A DNA stretch of 64,000 bases from Spongilla lacustris (lineage: Eukaryota; Porifera; Demospongiae; Spongillida; Spongillidae), in NCBI GenBank assembly GCA_949361645.1, contig OX442428.1, forward strand, positions 2,405,847 through 2,469,846, written 5' to 3'. The notes below the pieces were generated by a model. That model was not told the origin of the DNA. It did no database searches and was given only the letters and a program-made list of their open reading frames with translations. The first letter of the stretch is position 1. Each line of letters opens with the position of its first letter. This document shows positions 10,282 through 28,009 of this stretch, one piece after another. Both the position numbers and the translations under genes were made by a program.

Positions 10282-11075
10282 ACAAACTACACCTATAGTA
10301 ATTCTACAATAGTCATGAGGGCAGGAGCTCCCTTGCCAAGATGGCTCTGGCAATGGATTTGACCAAAGTCATGTTCAGCCTGCTGTAAGTATCCGCCAAG
10401 ACACAGTGGACCAGCTTGGAATAAGTATATCTGCAGGTTTTGTTAGCCTCCTTTCTTGTCCCAAACCAGCACCGGCTTCCAGTTTTGGGTTCAACAGAGC
10501 TCGCTTACAAATATCTAATAAAACATTACGCAGCGTATTATGGTGAGCCACTACATCTCCACCGACTTTGCAGGTAACTGCACGGTCCTCCTCCAGAGCT
10601 TTGTCAGGACAGTATGCACATACCCCTACTCCTGGTGTTTCCAAACCCAAGACCTACATGTACCTCAAGCTGACCACCCAGCTGAGCCCTATGATCCCTC
10701 AAACTGTGGTGGGCAAAACAACATCACCACCCCCTTTGCACATCATGGCATGATGCCCAAGAGGATCCAGCTGGTGGTCAGGGCAGTAAGAACAACGTAG
10801 CTGTGATGATGGGTTCATCCCAAGCCACCATTTTAAGGTAACCTGGTACTAGTCTGGCTCCAAGTGAAGAGGATGTCCTCGATGGAATTACGGCTAGCCA
10901 AGAGGAAGCATGGCATGATAAGACTGATAGTAGACGAGCACGGTTGGCTGGAGTTGAGATGAGGCACAGCTGGTCAAATTGATGGTCATCAATTCTGGTT
11001 GATAAGTCTTGAGACAAGGCTCCAGTGCAGCAGATTCTGCAGAGATGGAACTTTCAGGTGGAACCAAGCTATGGA
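10282..11075 (-). mobile_element. Decayed LINE (REL-type) fragment with internal rearrangement
   Basis: Minus-strand frames give LSQDLSTRIDDHQFDQL and LLSVLSCHASSWLAVIPS (10870-11017), a HHAMMC zinc remnant (10740s), then a second CAYC zinc segment, GGDVVAHHNTLRN and KPADILIPSW (10465-10650). Two zinc segments of slightly different sequence suggest two overlapping truncated copies or an internal duplication. The C-terminal part is only a short remnant near 10320-10390. The 3' end reaches the (ATT)n tract at 10262-10281. Confidence 0.65.
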
Positions 11076-11084
11076 TGAAATTAC

Positions 11085-11215
11085 ACAATACATAGAAAAA
11101 CTCAAAGGATGTCGAGGGAAGGAGCACATCTTGCCAATAAGGTTCTAGCCATGGCCCGAGCCAGGGTGAAGTCCAGCCTGCTGTAGAGCTCTGTGAGCAC
11201 CTTACCGTTGTGGAA
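11085..11215 (-). mobile_element. Short LINE (REL-type) 3' end
   Basis: On the minus strand the frame reads KVLTELYSRLDFTLARAMARTLLARCA, the terminal helix of the LINE family. Nothing upstream of it remains. Confidence 0.6.
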
Positions 11216-11456
11216 AGTAGGGGAAGAAGTGATGATGATACGGATCGAAGTATCATGAGCTCTTTATTATGCCCAGGTCATTTGGGACTATGCAACAGGA
11301 AATGCACTAAGGTAACATATATAGACATTCTTTGTCATGGTGCAAGTAAAATACGCATGCGCAGTCCTAATGTTTTTTTTTTTTTTACAATTTCACAATA
11401 CGTCATAATATAACGACGAAGCAGTGTTTAATAGTAAAGCATCACATGATAAGGCA

Positions 11457-12401
11457 ATGGCGGAACCAAATGTAAGTTGTTTTTTTTCGAATACTACTGC
11501 GCTGCCGTTGTAATTAATGCCTCAAATCCCCGCTAATCTGGTTAGCTGTACCAGGTCGTTAGAGCGCGCAAAGCAGGGTACGGTACAATCAACGATGCCC
11601 CCGACCCGCATGGCGCTGTGGAAGAAGATCCCAACCAACAGCCAATTCGCCCATTTATTGTATGGTTCACGGTGCCTTACATCAGCGTGAAGATACTGCA
11701 ATTGGTAAATCACCCCTCCTATCTCCTGACCCTATTCATCTCGCAGTATATGTGCCTAGATTCTCAGCTTGATCGTAATCGTTATGATGTTTATATGGAA
11801 GAGCGCTGGTATAAACCTAGCCAATCTGGTTGCCACGGGCGCCACGCAGGGCTTCGACAGCTACAGGAACGAAGTGTACTGCTTCATAGGGCTGTCCGTA
11901 CTCTCCGTCGTCTACAGTGTCGTCATGGTGCTGATTGGGTTATGTCGAGTAAAACTGCGCGCCATTGCTGTGAGGGCGGGTGTACGAAAGCTTAGGTTAA
12001 GTTGTCATTGTTCCAACTTCCTTGTGTGTAGCTCACGCTGCTGCCCAGCATTGGCTTCTTCCTCTGGCTGTTCGCCGCTCCGTTTATGAGCTACGTTGTG
12101 CGACAGTTGCAGAACAGCTACTGGGCGAGGCAGGTCAATTTGAATACGACCTACCTTTCGGTTGCCGCGGTGGGTGGAATATCCGTACATGTCAATAGAA
12201 CGTCTCTCCTAACGCTCTTTTCTCTCTCTCTCTCCCCCTCCCCTGTTGTTGCAGGGTTTAGGGTTTGGTCTCATGATTCTGTTTGTATTTGACTCGTTCC
12301 TTGGTTTCGTCCACCTACAATCTGGTGAGGAGGCCAAGAGGTCGGGGGCGGAGCCAACTCCTGTTGCCCCAGCTGTTGAAGATAGGAGGTTCGAAGACTG
12401 A
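11457..12401 (+). CDS. Four-TM membrane protein, 203 residues, five exons
   Basis: Exons 11457-11471, 11546-11704, 11760-11948, 12032-12133 and 12255-12401 join to one frame of 203 codons plus stop. Every intron is GT-AG and phase 0, and the lengths (15, 159, 189, 102, 147 nt) are all multiples of three, which supports the model. The N-terminal ~40 residues are hydrophilic (YQVVRARKAGYG...). Hydrophobic segments lie near residues 55-72, 97-120, 122-145 and 156-175, and a short cytosol-like tail ends RRFED. The layout resembles MARVEL or tetraspan-type proteins, but no family motif is recognised, so no function is assigned. It converges with ALDH8A1. For exon 3 the acceptor at 11759 rather than 11767 is needed to keep the hydrophobic frame. 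Confidence 0.8.
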
Positions 12402-12526
12402 TTTTATATCTCAATTGATTCAGTTACTCCTGTGTGATGCAATCAATGCATGTGTGCCCTCTTCACGTCCCTCCTCCCCCTCCCCCCAAGTGCACTGTTT
12501 GTAAAGAATTGTGTGTCAATTTTAAA

Positions 12527-12532
12527 AATAAA
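12527..12532 (+). terminator. AATAAA polyadenylation signal of the four-TM gene
   Basis: AATAAA lies 126 bp after the stop codon at 12399-12401. Confidence 0.7.
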
Positions 12533-12640
12533 GAAAAACACATGTCTGGATATTATTTTTATTTGTTGAGCATTAGTGCTGTGGTTAGCACAACAGAGCA
12601 CTCACCATGTGCCTCGCCCACCATAGTCACATAGGCAAGC

Positions 12641-12646
12641 TTTATT
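12641..12646 (-). terminator. Possible polyadenylation signal of ALDH8A1
   Basis: AATAAA on the minus strand, 280 bp past the stop at 12926-12928. The 12533-12925 gap between the convergent genes holds no other recognisable feature. Confidence 0.5.
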
Positions 12647-12925
12647 AAAAGTAATAAAAACGGAATTATTACTTTCGAGAAATTACATGCTTAGTTATCA
12701 AGATGTTCTTAGTATTGCATTATGATGCAATACGCACAGCCATGTCTGGCCTTACCACCCCTCCCCCTCTGCCGCGTTACTAATCAACTGTACAGTGCGT
12801 ACATGACCTCTGAAACAGTTTGCCCTAACTGTTCCACACTTACTAAACCCTGTTTAAGTGGGTTGGCCAACAACATAAATGTACTACACACGTGTACATG
12901 TACAAGTCATTAAACATGAAAGATC

Positions 12926-19589
<6,664 letters not shown>

Positions 19590-19768
19590 CGTTATAGGAG
19601 TATTACTAAATCAAAATCACGTGTTCAGCTAGCTGATCAGATAAGTACTGCTATTAATTAAGCTAAGGTAAAGGTACACGATGGTTATTACAAAAGTCCA
19701 CTTAAAAAAATAAAAACAATGACATAGGCGCTAGGCCTAAACAAAAATTATACTAGCTAACTAGTACA

Positions 19769-20201
19769 CTATCGAAGCCTCGTATTTGCCATAAAGTTTG
19801 TTGTATCTTGCTCCAACTTGAGGGCCAGGCTGTGTTCCCCCACACCCCTGAGGGCTGCTATGATATCCTCGGTCGAAGGCTGCGGCTTGTTGGGAGGTGC
19901 CCACTTGAGGTACAAGCTGAGCATTTCCATGAAGTAGTCATTTTGGGTGGTGAGCCCAGCTTTTGGGACGATCTCTGACAGCTCCGTGTGCTTAAAGCCC
20001 AGGGTTCTCCCCATGTCCCTCCAGCGCAGGTGTGCTGACGTGATGAACAAACTCAATGCATCCAGGTCATCCGCTCCCAGCTTGTGCTTCTTGTCTAAGC
20101 AAGCAAAAGGAGAGGACAGCCAAAAATTATTTTAGAATTCTACAGAATTAAGCATGTACTTGTACACGTGCCTTGCTCTGGGGTGATTTCCGCAGGAGCA
20201 G
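19769..20201 (-). CDS. Death-domain protein, C-terminal exon(s)
   Basis: The last exon spans 20094 to the stop at 19769-19771 and follows a clear acceptor (CTTGCTTAG). It encodes about 108 residues. The pattern RWRDMGRTLGF, LSEIV, YFMEMLSLYLKWAPP, and DIIAALRGVGEHSLALKLEQ is that of a six-helix death domain, an adaptor fold in apoptotic and innate immune signalling. A preceding 30-nt exon 20172-20201 (APAEITPEQ) would join in frame through an intron with a GC donor; this exon is a guess. The 5' part of the gene was not found. The gene ends only 180 bp upstream of the ALDH8A1 start on the same strand. The domain call is confident, the gene model is not. Confidence 0.65.
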
Positions 20202-20209
20202 CTAATATG

Positions 20210-21768
20210 GGGACAGTGCACAAAAAGAGTATACATACAGTGCATATTGGTAAGCACTTATACAGTGTGGCTGGTGTACATATAGCACAAACTACTATAG
20301 GGACTATTGGCATATGGTAGCATTTAATGTAGACACCACCATGTTGTATGCAATTCTCCTTTTCGAACCTGGCTGGCTTTGAGCTGCTCCCATGTTCTGA
20401 GTTGACTCTGTAAGGAGCACATCTCAATATCATTACATAGACTGGGCAACATAACAGCATGTGTGCATTAAATAGGAACATGCACTGCTGAGAAATCGAG
20501 CAGTGGTATGCACTGGCTAAATGTGGCAGTATATGAAGGTGTTAACATCACCCATGGTGTATACATGTTAGGGTGGCAATGGGTTAAGCTTTGGTGGAGT
20601 AGGCTATTATTGTGAGCTCCATGGAGGCCAAGGAGGGAGGGGCAGTGGGGGTGGGGCGGTGGGGGTGGAGGGGTCACATAGAAGGGTTCATAAATGCCAT
20701 ACAGCACAGTGTTTAATATGTATAAGCATGTAAATAAACATCATCCCTTTATGTTTGAATATTCAAGTTTGTAAAGCGTTCGTATGATTTTAAAAATAAA
20801 ATAATGAAAACAAACATCTAGCTGTGGAAAAATCAAAATCAATATCTTTATAAGCCCTAGTTGAGCCAACCAGTGGTTTGCTGATTCAGTACATTGTATT
20901 TGCCACCACAAAGTTGATGGCTTTGTACCTTACCATTTTATGTGTCTTGACTTATGTACCATTGGAACTAAAGCGTATCTACAGTGCCATAAATCTATTG
21001 CTTCATTCAGAATTAGCTGGCCTGTACACAAGTGATTGAGGGAGGGCGGGGCGAAACGTAAATTGAGGTGGTTTATTACCAGACCACAAAAACGTTGATG
21101 TACGATAACGACATGTGCAAGCGAGAAAAAAAAAAAAAAGACCACGTTATCTAGATGTGATATTGTGAATGGCTCCACCCAAGCTACCCCCACCACCTCA
21201 CCCCCTCATCCCTCTTGTCGATCGATTCGGAAATGCCTTGCTATACTACGAATATGTAACCATAGGTATATGATCTATTATCTAGGGCTATGGTATAACC
21301 GATCGCGATAGGCCTATTTATTCCCTGCGCACCAGCAGAGCCCCTCCAAACTATATATAACACATTGACAGGGACCAGTCGAGTGTTGTTAGCCATGACT
21401 ACCGCTAGTTATTAGCTAGGCCTAGTAGACGCTACAACACGAACATTTCAGACTATGGCCAAGAGGTAAGCTCAGAAGGGGGGGGGGGGGGGGGTTCAGG
21501 AGTCCCGCAGTCCTATTAATGGATCCCACCCCCCGCCAGACTTCCTTGGCTATACGGGCCAGGACGCTCCACTACATTTACACGTACATTGTGCATGCAC
21601 ATGCGTTACTTGTGTTTATTTGTTACACATTTTAAGCTGGACCATTAGCTGGTCAATATCGTTTAAGAATATACGTAACTTACCCAGACCTTAAAGCTTC
21701 CTTTGCGGCCCTACAAACCACTCCTGCCTCGTACCCGGACTCAGTCACGGACGTTGAACATTTTTTTT
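20210..21768. other. No recognisable gene
   Basis: AT-rich, open frames short and featureless. It includes a 17-base G run at about 21478-21494 and an isolated ATG followed by a donor-like GTAAGC at 21455-21467 with no continuation found. Confidence 0.5.
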
Positions 21769-22865
21769 AATTGTAAGTTTACATAGACCTACAAAGATCA
21801 ATATAAAAAGGTATTACATGTACAGATCAACAATTAATATCTACATCGCTACAGCATGCAAGCCTTTTATAACCTAGCAATGTCAAGCTACAAAATCAGC
21901 TAGGGTGAATGATCTTGAGATGATTGCTCTGGCAATTGATCTAGTCAGAGCCAGGTTCAGTCGGCTGTACAGATCAAAAATCATCTTTGACTTGCTGCTT
22001 GAAGTGTGAACAGCCAGTCGTGTGGCAAGAAGTGTGAAACACATCTGGGCTTCTCTGCCCCAAGCACCATACGATTCCACAGCAAGAGGTATGCAGGACC
22101 ATCCCAAATCGGTACACCTCTGACTATTGGCTGTATGCTTCCTCACCTCTGCAGCCTTAGCCGCTGCACCAGCTGTCATACCTGCTTCTTTTAAAATGTT
22201 TGCATTGAGCGGTGAAACGACAGCCAGGTCCAGAGTTACAGGCTTACCATGATCCCAGACAAAAACTAGGATATCTGCGGGCCGGGAGTGAGAACAATCC
22301 TGGCTGAGACCAGAACCAGCCTCAACTTGAACATGAACGTGGGCCCGGTGAAATGACTCAACCAGAATGTCCCTTAGCTTGTTGTGCCTTAGAACAGCAT
22401 CACCACCACGTTTGCAGGTCGCCGCATGATGGCCAAGGGGGTCAAGGGTGCTATCAGGGCAGAGAGCACAATTAGAGCCACGAGCAGTCTCTATACCAAG
22501 CCACCATTTCAAAGCAGTTTGACATTCATAAGGATCCAAGTGCAAACCCAAGCCAACAGAAGGGATGACAGAAAGCCATGCAGCAGCATTGGGTGCAGAC
22601 ACTGAAAGCAAACGTGCTTTATCAGCCAGCGAAGATTGGTCAAGAAGGAGCTAGAAATCTGTGGACAAATATCTCTGTCTTGGTGGAGTAGCTACCAGAG
22701 ATGTCACTGTAGTAGCATCACTTGGAGGGACCAGCACATTAAAACGGGCAACTGCGTGAATAAGATGAGAATTATTTGATGCAGCAAACCGAGAGGAACA
22801 GAAAGAGGCAATGAATGCTGCACAAGAATGCTTTGAAAGAGACCAAAGACCAAGACCAGCTCTGG
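21769..22865 (-). mobile_element. 5'-truncated LINE (REL-type) copy
   Basis: Minus strand. From 22860 it reads RAGLGLWSLSKHSCAAFIASFC, continues through an in-frame stop near 22650, then is open from 22640 to the stop at about 21883. Visible are SWLSVIPS-like AAAWLSVIPSVGLGLHLD, WWLGIETA, CALC-X8-HH-X4-C, GGDAVLRHNKLRD, RPADILVFVW, TLDLAVVSPLN and GWSCIPLAVESYGAWG. In this copy AAFD is replaced by VTLD. The stop codon and truncated 5' end make it inactive. Confidence 0.82.
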
Positions 22866-23360
22866 ATTGAAAAAATAAAATACAAATAAAAATACAATAT
22901 TAAATTATTTGTATTAATAAACGTTGTAGGAGGGGTGTTAGGCAAAACAACGAAGTGGACAACATGCACTCTCAAACATGGCAGAGCTTCTTGAAAGCAT
23001 CCTCATACGATTTGCAAACATGTTTCCCAAAACACGACGTTTAAAAAGACAATGTCAAATTTTCTCTGCATCCTGTGGACATGCAATATTCAACATGCAA
23101 TATGCAACCAGTGATTCATCTAAAGACTGATTTTAGTGTCAATGTTTTGCTTTTGTGCTCAATATGATTATCTCAAAGTGTTCAAGTGCCACAAGGCAAA
23201 ATGGCCCATGCATACACTTGCATGCTAACTTCGCAAAGACCCATATTGCATATGTAGAAAGCACACATAAGGTGGTATGTGTGGTCAGGTGGCATGATTG
23301 GGTGGTTAAGAGGCCCTCCTCCCTTGTTGCATGCAACGCCTTAAAAATCCTTAGACAATA
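22866..23360. other. No recognisable gene
   Basis: Short frames only; nothing assignable between the LINE copy and the polypurine tract. Confidence 0.5.
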
Positions 23361-24222
23361 GAAGAGAGAGGGAGGGAGGAGGAGGGAGGAGGAGGAGGGA
23401 GGAGGAGGGAGGTGGAGGGAGTAGGAGGGAGGAGGGAGGAGGAGGGAGGAGAAGGGAGGAGGAGGGAGGAGGAGGAAGGAGGAGGGAGGAAGAGGGAGGA
23501 GGAGGGAGGAGGAGGGAGGAGGAGGGAGGAGGAGGGAGGAGGGAGGAGGGAGGAGGAGGGAGGAGGGAGGAGGAGGGAGGAGGGAGGAGAAGGGAGGAGG
23601 GAGGAGGAGGGAGGAGGGAGGAGGAGGGAGGAGGGAGGAGGAGGGAGGAGGAGGGAGGAGGGAGGAGGAGGATGGAGGAGGAGGGAGGAGGGAGGAGGAG
23701 AGAGGAGGAGGGAGGAGGAGGGAGGAGGGAGGAGGAGGATGGAGGAGGAGGGAGGAGAGAGGAGGAGGAGGGAGGAGGAGGGAGGAGGAGGGAGGAGGGA
23801 GGAGGAGGGAGGAGGAGGGAGGAGGGAGGAGGAGGGAGGAGGGAGGAGGAGGGAGGAGGAGGGAGGAAGAGGGAGGAGGAGGAGGGAGGAGGGAGGAGGA
23901 GAGAGGAGGAGGGAGGAGGAGGGAGGAGGAGAGAGGAGGAGGGAGGAGGAGAGAGGAGGAGGGAGGAGGAGAGAGGAGGGAGGAGGAGGGAGGATGGAGG
24001 AGGAGGGAGAAGGAGGGAGGAGGTGGGAGGAGGAGGAGGGAGGAGGGAGGAGGAGAAGGGAGGAGGAGGGAGGAGGAGGGAGGAGGAGGGAGGAGGAGGG
24101 AAGAGGAGGGAGGAGGAGGGAGGAGGAGGGAGGAGGAGGGAGGAGGAGGGAGGAGGAGGGAGGAGGAGGGAGGAGGAGGGAGGAGGAGGGAGGAGGAGGG
24201 AGGAGGAGGGAGGAGGAGGGAG
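23361..24222. repeat. 860-bp polypurine tract of GGA/GGGA units
   Basis: The plus strand is almost only G and A, in units of GGAGGAGGGA with variants; T appears at a few positions and C is essentially absent. Long frames across it (Arg-Glu-Glu or Ser-Leu-Leu-Pro repeats) are artefacts. Confidence 0.96.
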
Positions 24223-24954
24223 TATAGTCATTCATGGTTAAAAATAATAATGCAAGAACCACTCACTGATTTGGAACAATAATTCGATCTCAAAATGTTG
24301 ACTTTAGAATTGTTGGTTTAAAACAATGTAGTTTTATGAAGTGTATGGACAATCACTCAATGTATATTAAAAGTTATCCTGAGAGGGGGCATCAATAGGA
24401 GTGCAGTGCCCAAACAGTAGCTCACACCACTGTCACCAAGACCAAGCTGGACCTCTGAAGAAAAAAAGGCAAGTTAGTGGAAGATCGAAGAGGTGCATTT
24501 GCACCAGTGGTTCCACCTGAGAATGGACTTGTTACATCTCCTTTTAAACAAATGTGGCTGCATGTTTGTATTAAGTTGCTTTCTCATCAGGGCAAGGCTA
24601 TCATTTGCTATTGTTGGATCAGTGCTTCTAGAACGAGATGGAGGAATGGTCTTGGTTTTAGCAATGGAGCTTCACCCTCCATGTATAAAATATATATAGC
24701 GGTGGCTTGAGACTTGAAGGCATTGTGCCATGTGGCAAATGACATTAAAATCTATTTTTGTATACCAATACATAACCATGCAAACACCTCCAAACACAAG
24801 TGTATATAACAACACGCAGGTGTACAATTACTATTTATTCCACATTAAAACTAACTCAGGCTGCTTTTGTAAGTGCATTTTTACAATGGCAAGTGTGTTG
24901 GCACACAACATGCATAAATACAACATGGTATCAATATTGTCTGTCCACTGCTAG
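24223..24954. other. No recognisable gene
   Basis: 3' flank of the TPR-CHAT gene and intergenic sequence. Small frames show no family signature. Confidence 0.5.
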
Positions 24955-27459
24955 CTAGCTACATGTATAAGTGAGATATCCCGGAGTAATTCCTATCAAG
25001 GAAAACGCCCCCCAGTAACCAAAGTCAAGGTGTAGTTCCTTATGCATGTGTAGCATGGCATGCTGCATTGCAGAAGCTGCATCATGAGATGTGGCATAGG
25101 AGGCATAGAACGTCTTCATCAGCTCAACAGTATGCAGGTCAGGAATAGACCATAGAGTGACAAGCACTGCCCCTGATCCCGCTGATATGAAGGCCCGAGA
25201 CAGACCAAGTGTTCCTTGATGAGTGACTCTGCCCTGGGCAGTCTTGCAGCAACTCAATACAACTAGTTCAGCTGGGATGGTCATGCTCTGCACTTCTAGG
25301 GAGATAAGCATTTTTGCTAAAACAATGGCACCTATTGTACTGAAGTCATCGTAAGGAACATTAGCTACTGAAGATCTTTGTCCAGATGGTTCTTCTTCAA
25401 ATGCATGAGTTGCAAGGTGGATGACAGAGCTTCTCTCAATGTGGTGAATGACGGCACTCTTCGTTGCTGCTGTTCCGCACAGCAAAACTACCTGACTTGA
25501 CTCAGCCAGTGTCTCAGCAACAAGTACCGCCTCTTGCTCACTTCCTGAAAGCTGACTCAATGATGGATTTGGCATAACTGGGTTCCCAACTATCAGAACG
25601 TTTTTAGCAGAGTCTTTTTGTTTTGAGTGGTCATGCATTATTTCAACAGTCTTTTCTAGCAGGTTGATGCTAAGTGAAATGGAAATGGCAAAACGACTAA
25701 CCAAACTGCATCCATCAATGCTCTTCAATGCAGGGTATGGTACAGTAGTGAGAGACCTATGAGGAACAAATATAATCCTCTTGTAACATGCAAGCAAAAG
25801 GTGTACAAATGGATGCACAAGGAGGGCGTACAGTTTCTCCAGGTCACTATTCATCCCTGTGCTGCAAGGAAAGTGATGTGCATTGCTACATGTATCTTCT
25901 GATGCACCCGAGTTATCACACAGTACAATGTCCCTTAACCGTCTATCAATATCGTCTTGACAAAGAGCAGAAAGTGAATTTGCTGCATGAGACATTTCTT
26001 GAAAGTAATGGTGCTCTCTCCCACACATTACACTAAATAGTGACATATCAGATTTGTTGAGGTGATGCTGCACAAAATGGATATCAGAAGTCTCTGGCAG
26101 TATGACCCATGTGTACAAAAAGAGGTCCTCTTCCCTTTCGTTATCAATGGGAGGACTAACTAGAGAATAGAGCACCAGTACTGCATGCAATCTGTTGATG
26201 ATTGCATGGTAATTATGTATCACTTGCATCATAAACAAAGTGTCGCAATGCTTTGCATGGTTAATGATCCTGCTGTAGTGGTCAGATGCTAGATTATACC
26301 TGCTGGAAAATAGCTCAGATATTGATAAAGCTCTACCGGTATTAGCATAGACAAGTGCAGCTTCAGGTTTCCCCATCTGTACTAAGATGTATTGTAGAAG
26401 ATTAAAGCATCGAGCATGGTTCTTCTTGAAATTAGCAACTTTATTCTTATCAGATGCCCAAGTGGTGTTGTAGTGTGACTGTATGGTGGAATTCGTGCAG
26501 AGCTCTTGGATGGCATAATTCAAAGCAGATTCATGGTCATTGAGCAGAAGGTAGTCCAGCGCTAGCTCATGCTCCATCCATGCCTTGTCCAACTGGCGCT
26601 CACCAACAATCTTCAAATAGCTCTTATGGTATTCTGCAGCTTGGTTATATTCACCAAGGCCTCGGCATGTTATCCCAGCATTAACATAAGCAGTACCTTC
26701 CCCAGTTGCATTACCCATTTCCTTGGCTATTGCCAACTTTTTCTTGCACAACTGCAAAGCTTCTTGGAAATGGTTACCCTTAATGTATGCTTTGGCGATA
26801 TTGTTCAGACACCAGACCGCACTGTCCTTTGCACCGACTTCCATTGAGAGCTGCAATCCAACACCTAAGTATTGCACTGATGTGTTCAGGTCTGGACTAG
26901 ACATGTTGTTTGGTTTGTAGTACTGATATGTGAAGCCCAGTAACGAACAAGAGATACCCAGGTTTGCAATGTCTCCTCTCCTTAGAGCACTGTGGTAAAG
27001 CACTTCTTGAAGCTCAATAGCTTTTGAGAAATCACCAGTTGCTCTGCATATGCGGCCCAGTTCTGACTTACAGATGTCAACTTTAATATTGTTCCCAAGT
27101 TCCGAAAACACCTGACAAGCACTATTGAGCATTTCTTCTGCTTTCTCAAAGTGAGTAAGCACACGATGCATGCAACCTAAAATGTATAGCAAAGTAGCTT
27201 TGACAGCTTTGTGGATGTCTGTGCAGTAAATTCTTTCTAACTTGTCAATGATGCCAGTATTTTCATTATTCAGGTGGCAGCACCACAGTATATGGATTTT
27301 TGCATTCATGCGATCATTGAATGAGGAAGTGCTCACACTCCTTTGCAGCTCGATATGAAGATTTCGCATGGCAGATATCCCCTTCAGTTTGATATGCTTC
27401 TCCAAGTAGCATGTACGCTTAAAACAAATAGCCTTCCGAAAAAACCAAAACCAAGTCAA
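24955..27459 (-). CDS. TPR-CHAT domain protein (TTC28-like), main exon
   Basis: About 834 codons in one uninterrupted exon. Residues ~60-420 are helix-turn-helix TPR repeats (for example LGRICRATGDFSKAIELQ, AYIKGNHFQEALQLCKKKL, GLGEYNQAAEYHKSYL). The C-terminal ~270 residues form a CHAT domain, a caspase-like cysteine protease fold: VPHRSLTTVPYPAL, VLIVGNP, HLATHA with the presumed catalytic H685, and VVLSCCKTAQG with presumed C738. G-L-S-R-AFI-AGSGAVLVTLW follows as in other CHAT proteins. Both dyad residues are present. TPR-CHAT proteins occur in bacteria (including CRISPR type III-E-linked proteases) and expanded families are known in invertebrates. The true N-terminus lies upstream: two coding exons precede it and the leftmost Met here is not a credible start. 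Confidence 0.85.
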   Translation of the reverse strand: MTWFWFFRKAICFKRTCYLEKHIKLKGISAMRNLHIELQRSVSTSSFNDRMNAKIHILWCCHLNNENTGIIDKLERIYCTDIHKAVKATLLYILGCMHRVLTHFEKAEEMLNSACQVFSELGNNIKVDICKSELGRICRATGDFSKAIELQEVLYHSALRRGDIANLGISCSLLGFTYQYYKPNNMSSPDLNTSVQYLGVGLQLSMEVGAKDSAVWCLNNIAKAYIKGNHFQEALQLCKKKLAIAKEMGNATGEGTAYVNAGITCRGLGEYNQAAEYHKSYLKIVGERQLDKAWMEHELALDYLLLNDHESALNYAIQELCTNSTIQSHYNTTWASDKNKVANFKKNHARCFNLLQYILVQMGKPEAALVYANTGRALSISELFSSRYNLASDHYSRIINHAKHCDTLFMMQVIHNYHAIINRLHAVLVLYSLVSPPIDNEREEDLFLYTWVILPETSDIHFVQHHLNKSDMSLFSVMCGREHHYFQEMSHAANSLSALCQDDIDRRLRDIVLCDNSGASEDTCSNAHHFPCSTGMNSDLEKLYALLVHPFVHLLLACYKRIIFVPHRSLTTVPYPALKSIDGCSLVSRFAISISLSINLLEKTVEIMHDHSKQKDSAKNVLIVGNPVMPNPSLSQLSGSEQEAVLVAETLAESSQVVLLCGTAATKSAVIHHIERSSVIHLATHAFEEEPSGQRSSVANVPYDDFSTIGAIVLAKMLISLEVQSMTIPAELVVLSCCKTAQGRVTHQGTLGLSRAFISAGSGAVLVTLWSIPDLHTVELMKTFYASYATSHDAASAMQHAMLHMHKELHLDFGYWGAFSLIGITPGYLTYTCS

Positions 27460-28009
27460 TGAAATAATAAAAACATATAATTATGTACATAATATTATAC
27501 ATTGCTATAGTGAGCCATATGCTCACACGGCAGTAGACAAATATGTTAGTGTATTTTTACATGTATATTGGACAGCTTCAACAACAAGGTACCAATTCTT
27601 TTTATTTGATTTTCTGGGATTATGCAAATGATGCTTACACATTTAAGTGTGTTACTGCTCATCACAGAGTTTTAAGGCATTGAAAATTTAATTAGCTCCA
27701 CACTCAATGCCCCCCCCCCCGCAAGGTGCAGTGCACGTGGAAGGGTAGAAAATAAACTATCCATCAAGAAGGTGGTAGAGGCACGAGACCTGAAATTGCA
27801 TGCTGGCAGATTAATCCTCTCCAAGATTTTTGATCTGCTCCTTGCATGGGATCAAGTCTAACCAACCATTAATACGCCTTTGCACTGGCGGCCCTGTTTC
27901 TTCTCTTCTGGGAATGGCATGTAAGGGTACAAGAGCTTAGGTCCAGTCCAGCAAAACATAGTATACACTGCGATGCTCCTGAATCAGTCGGTTGTGCTGC
28001 ATGGTGGAG
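27460..28009. other. Intron of the TPR-CHAT gene, nothing recognised
   Basis: Contains a 12-base C run at about 27709-27720 and short frames without family signatures. A missing linking exon may be here. Confidence 0.4.

Noticed and set aside
21455..21467. ATGGCCAAGAG followed by GTAAGC, looking like a first coding exon
   Set aside because: No compatible plus-strand exon was found downstream before the minus-strand genes; could belong to a gene destroyed by insertions.
23341..24262. 300-codon open frames (Ser-Leu-Leu-Pro and Arg-Glu-Glu-Gly) over the purine tract
   Set aside because: Low-complexity artefact of a stop-free GGA repeat; open in several frames on both strands.
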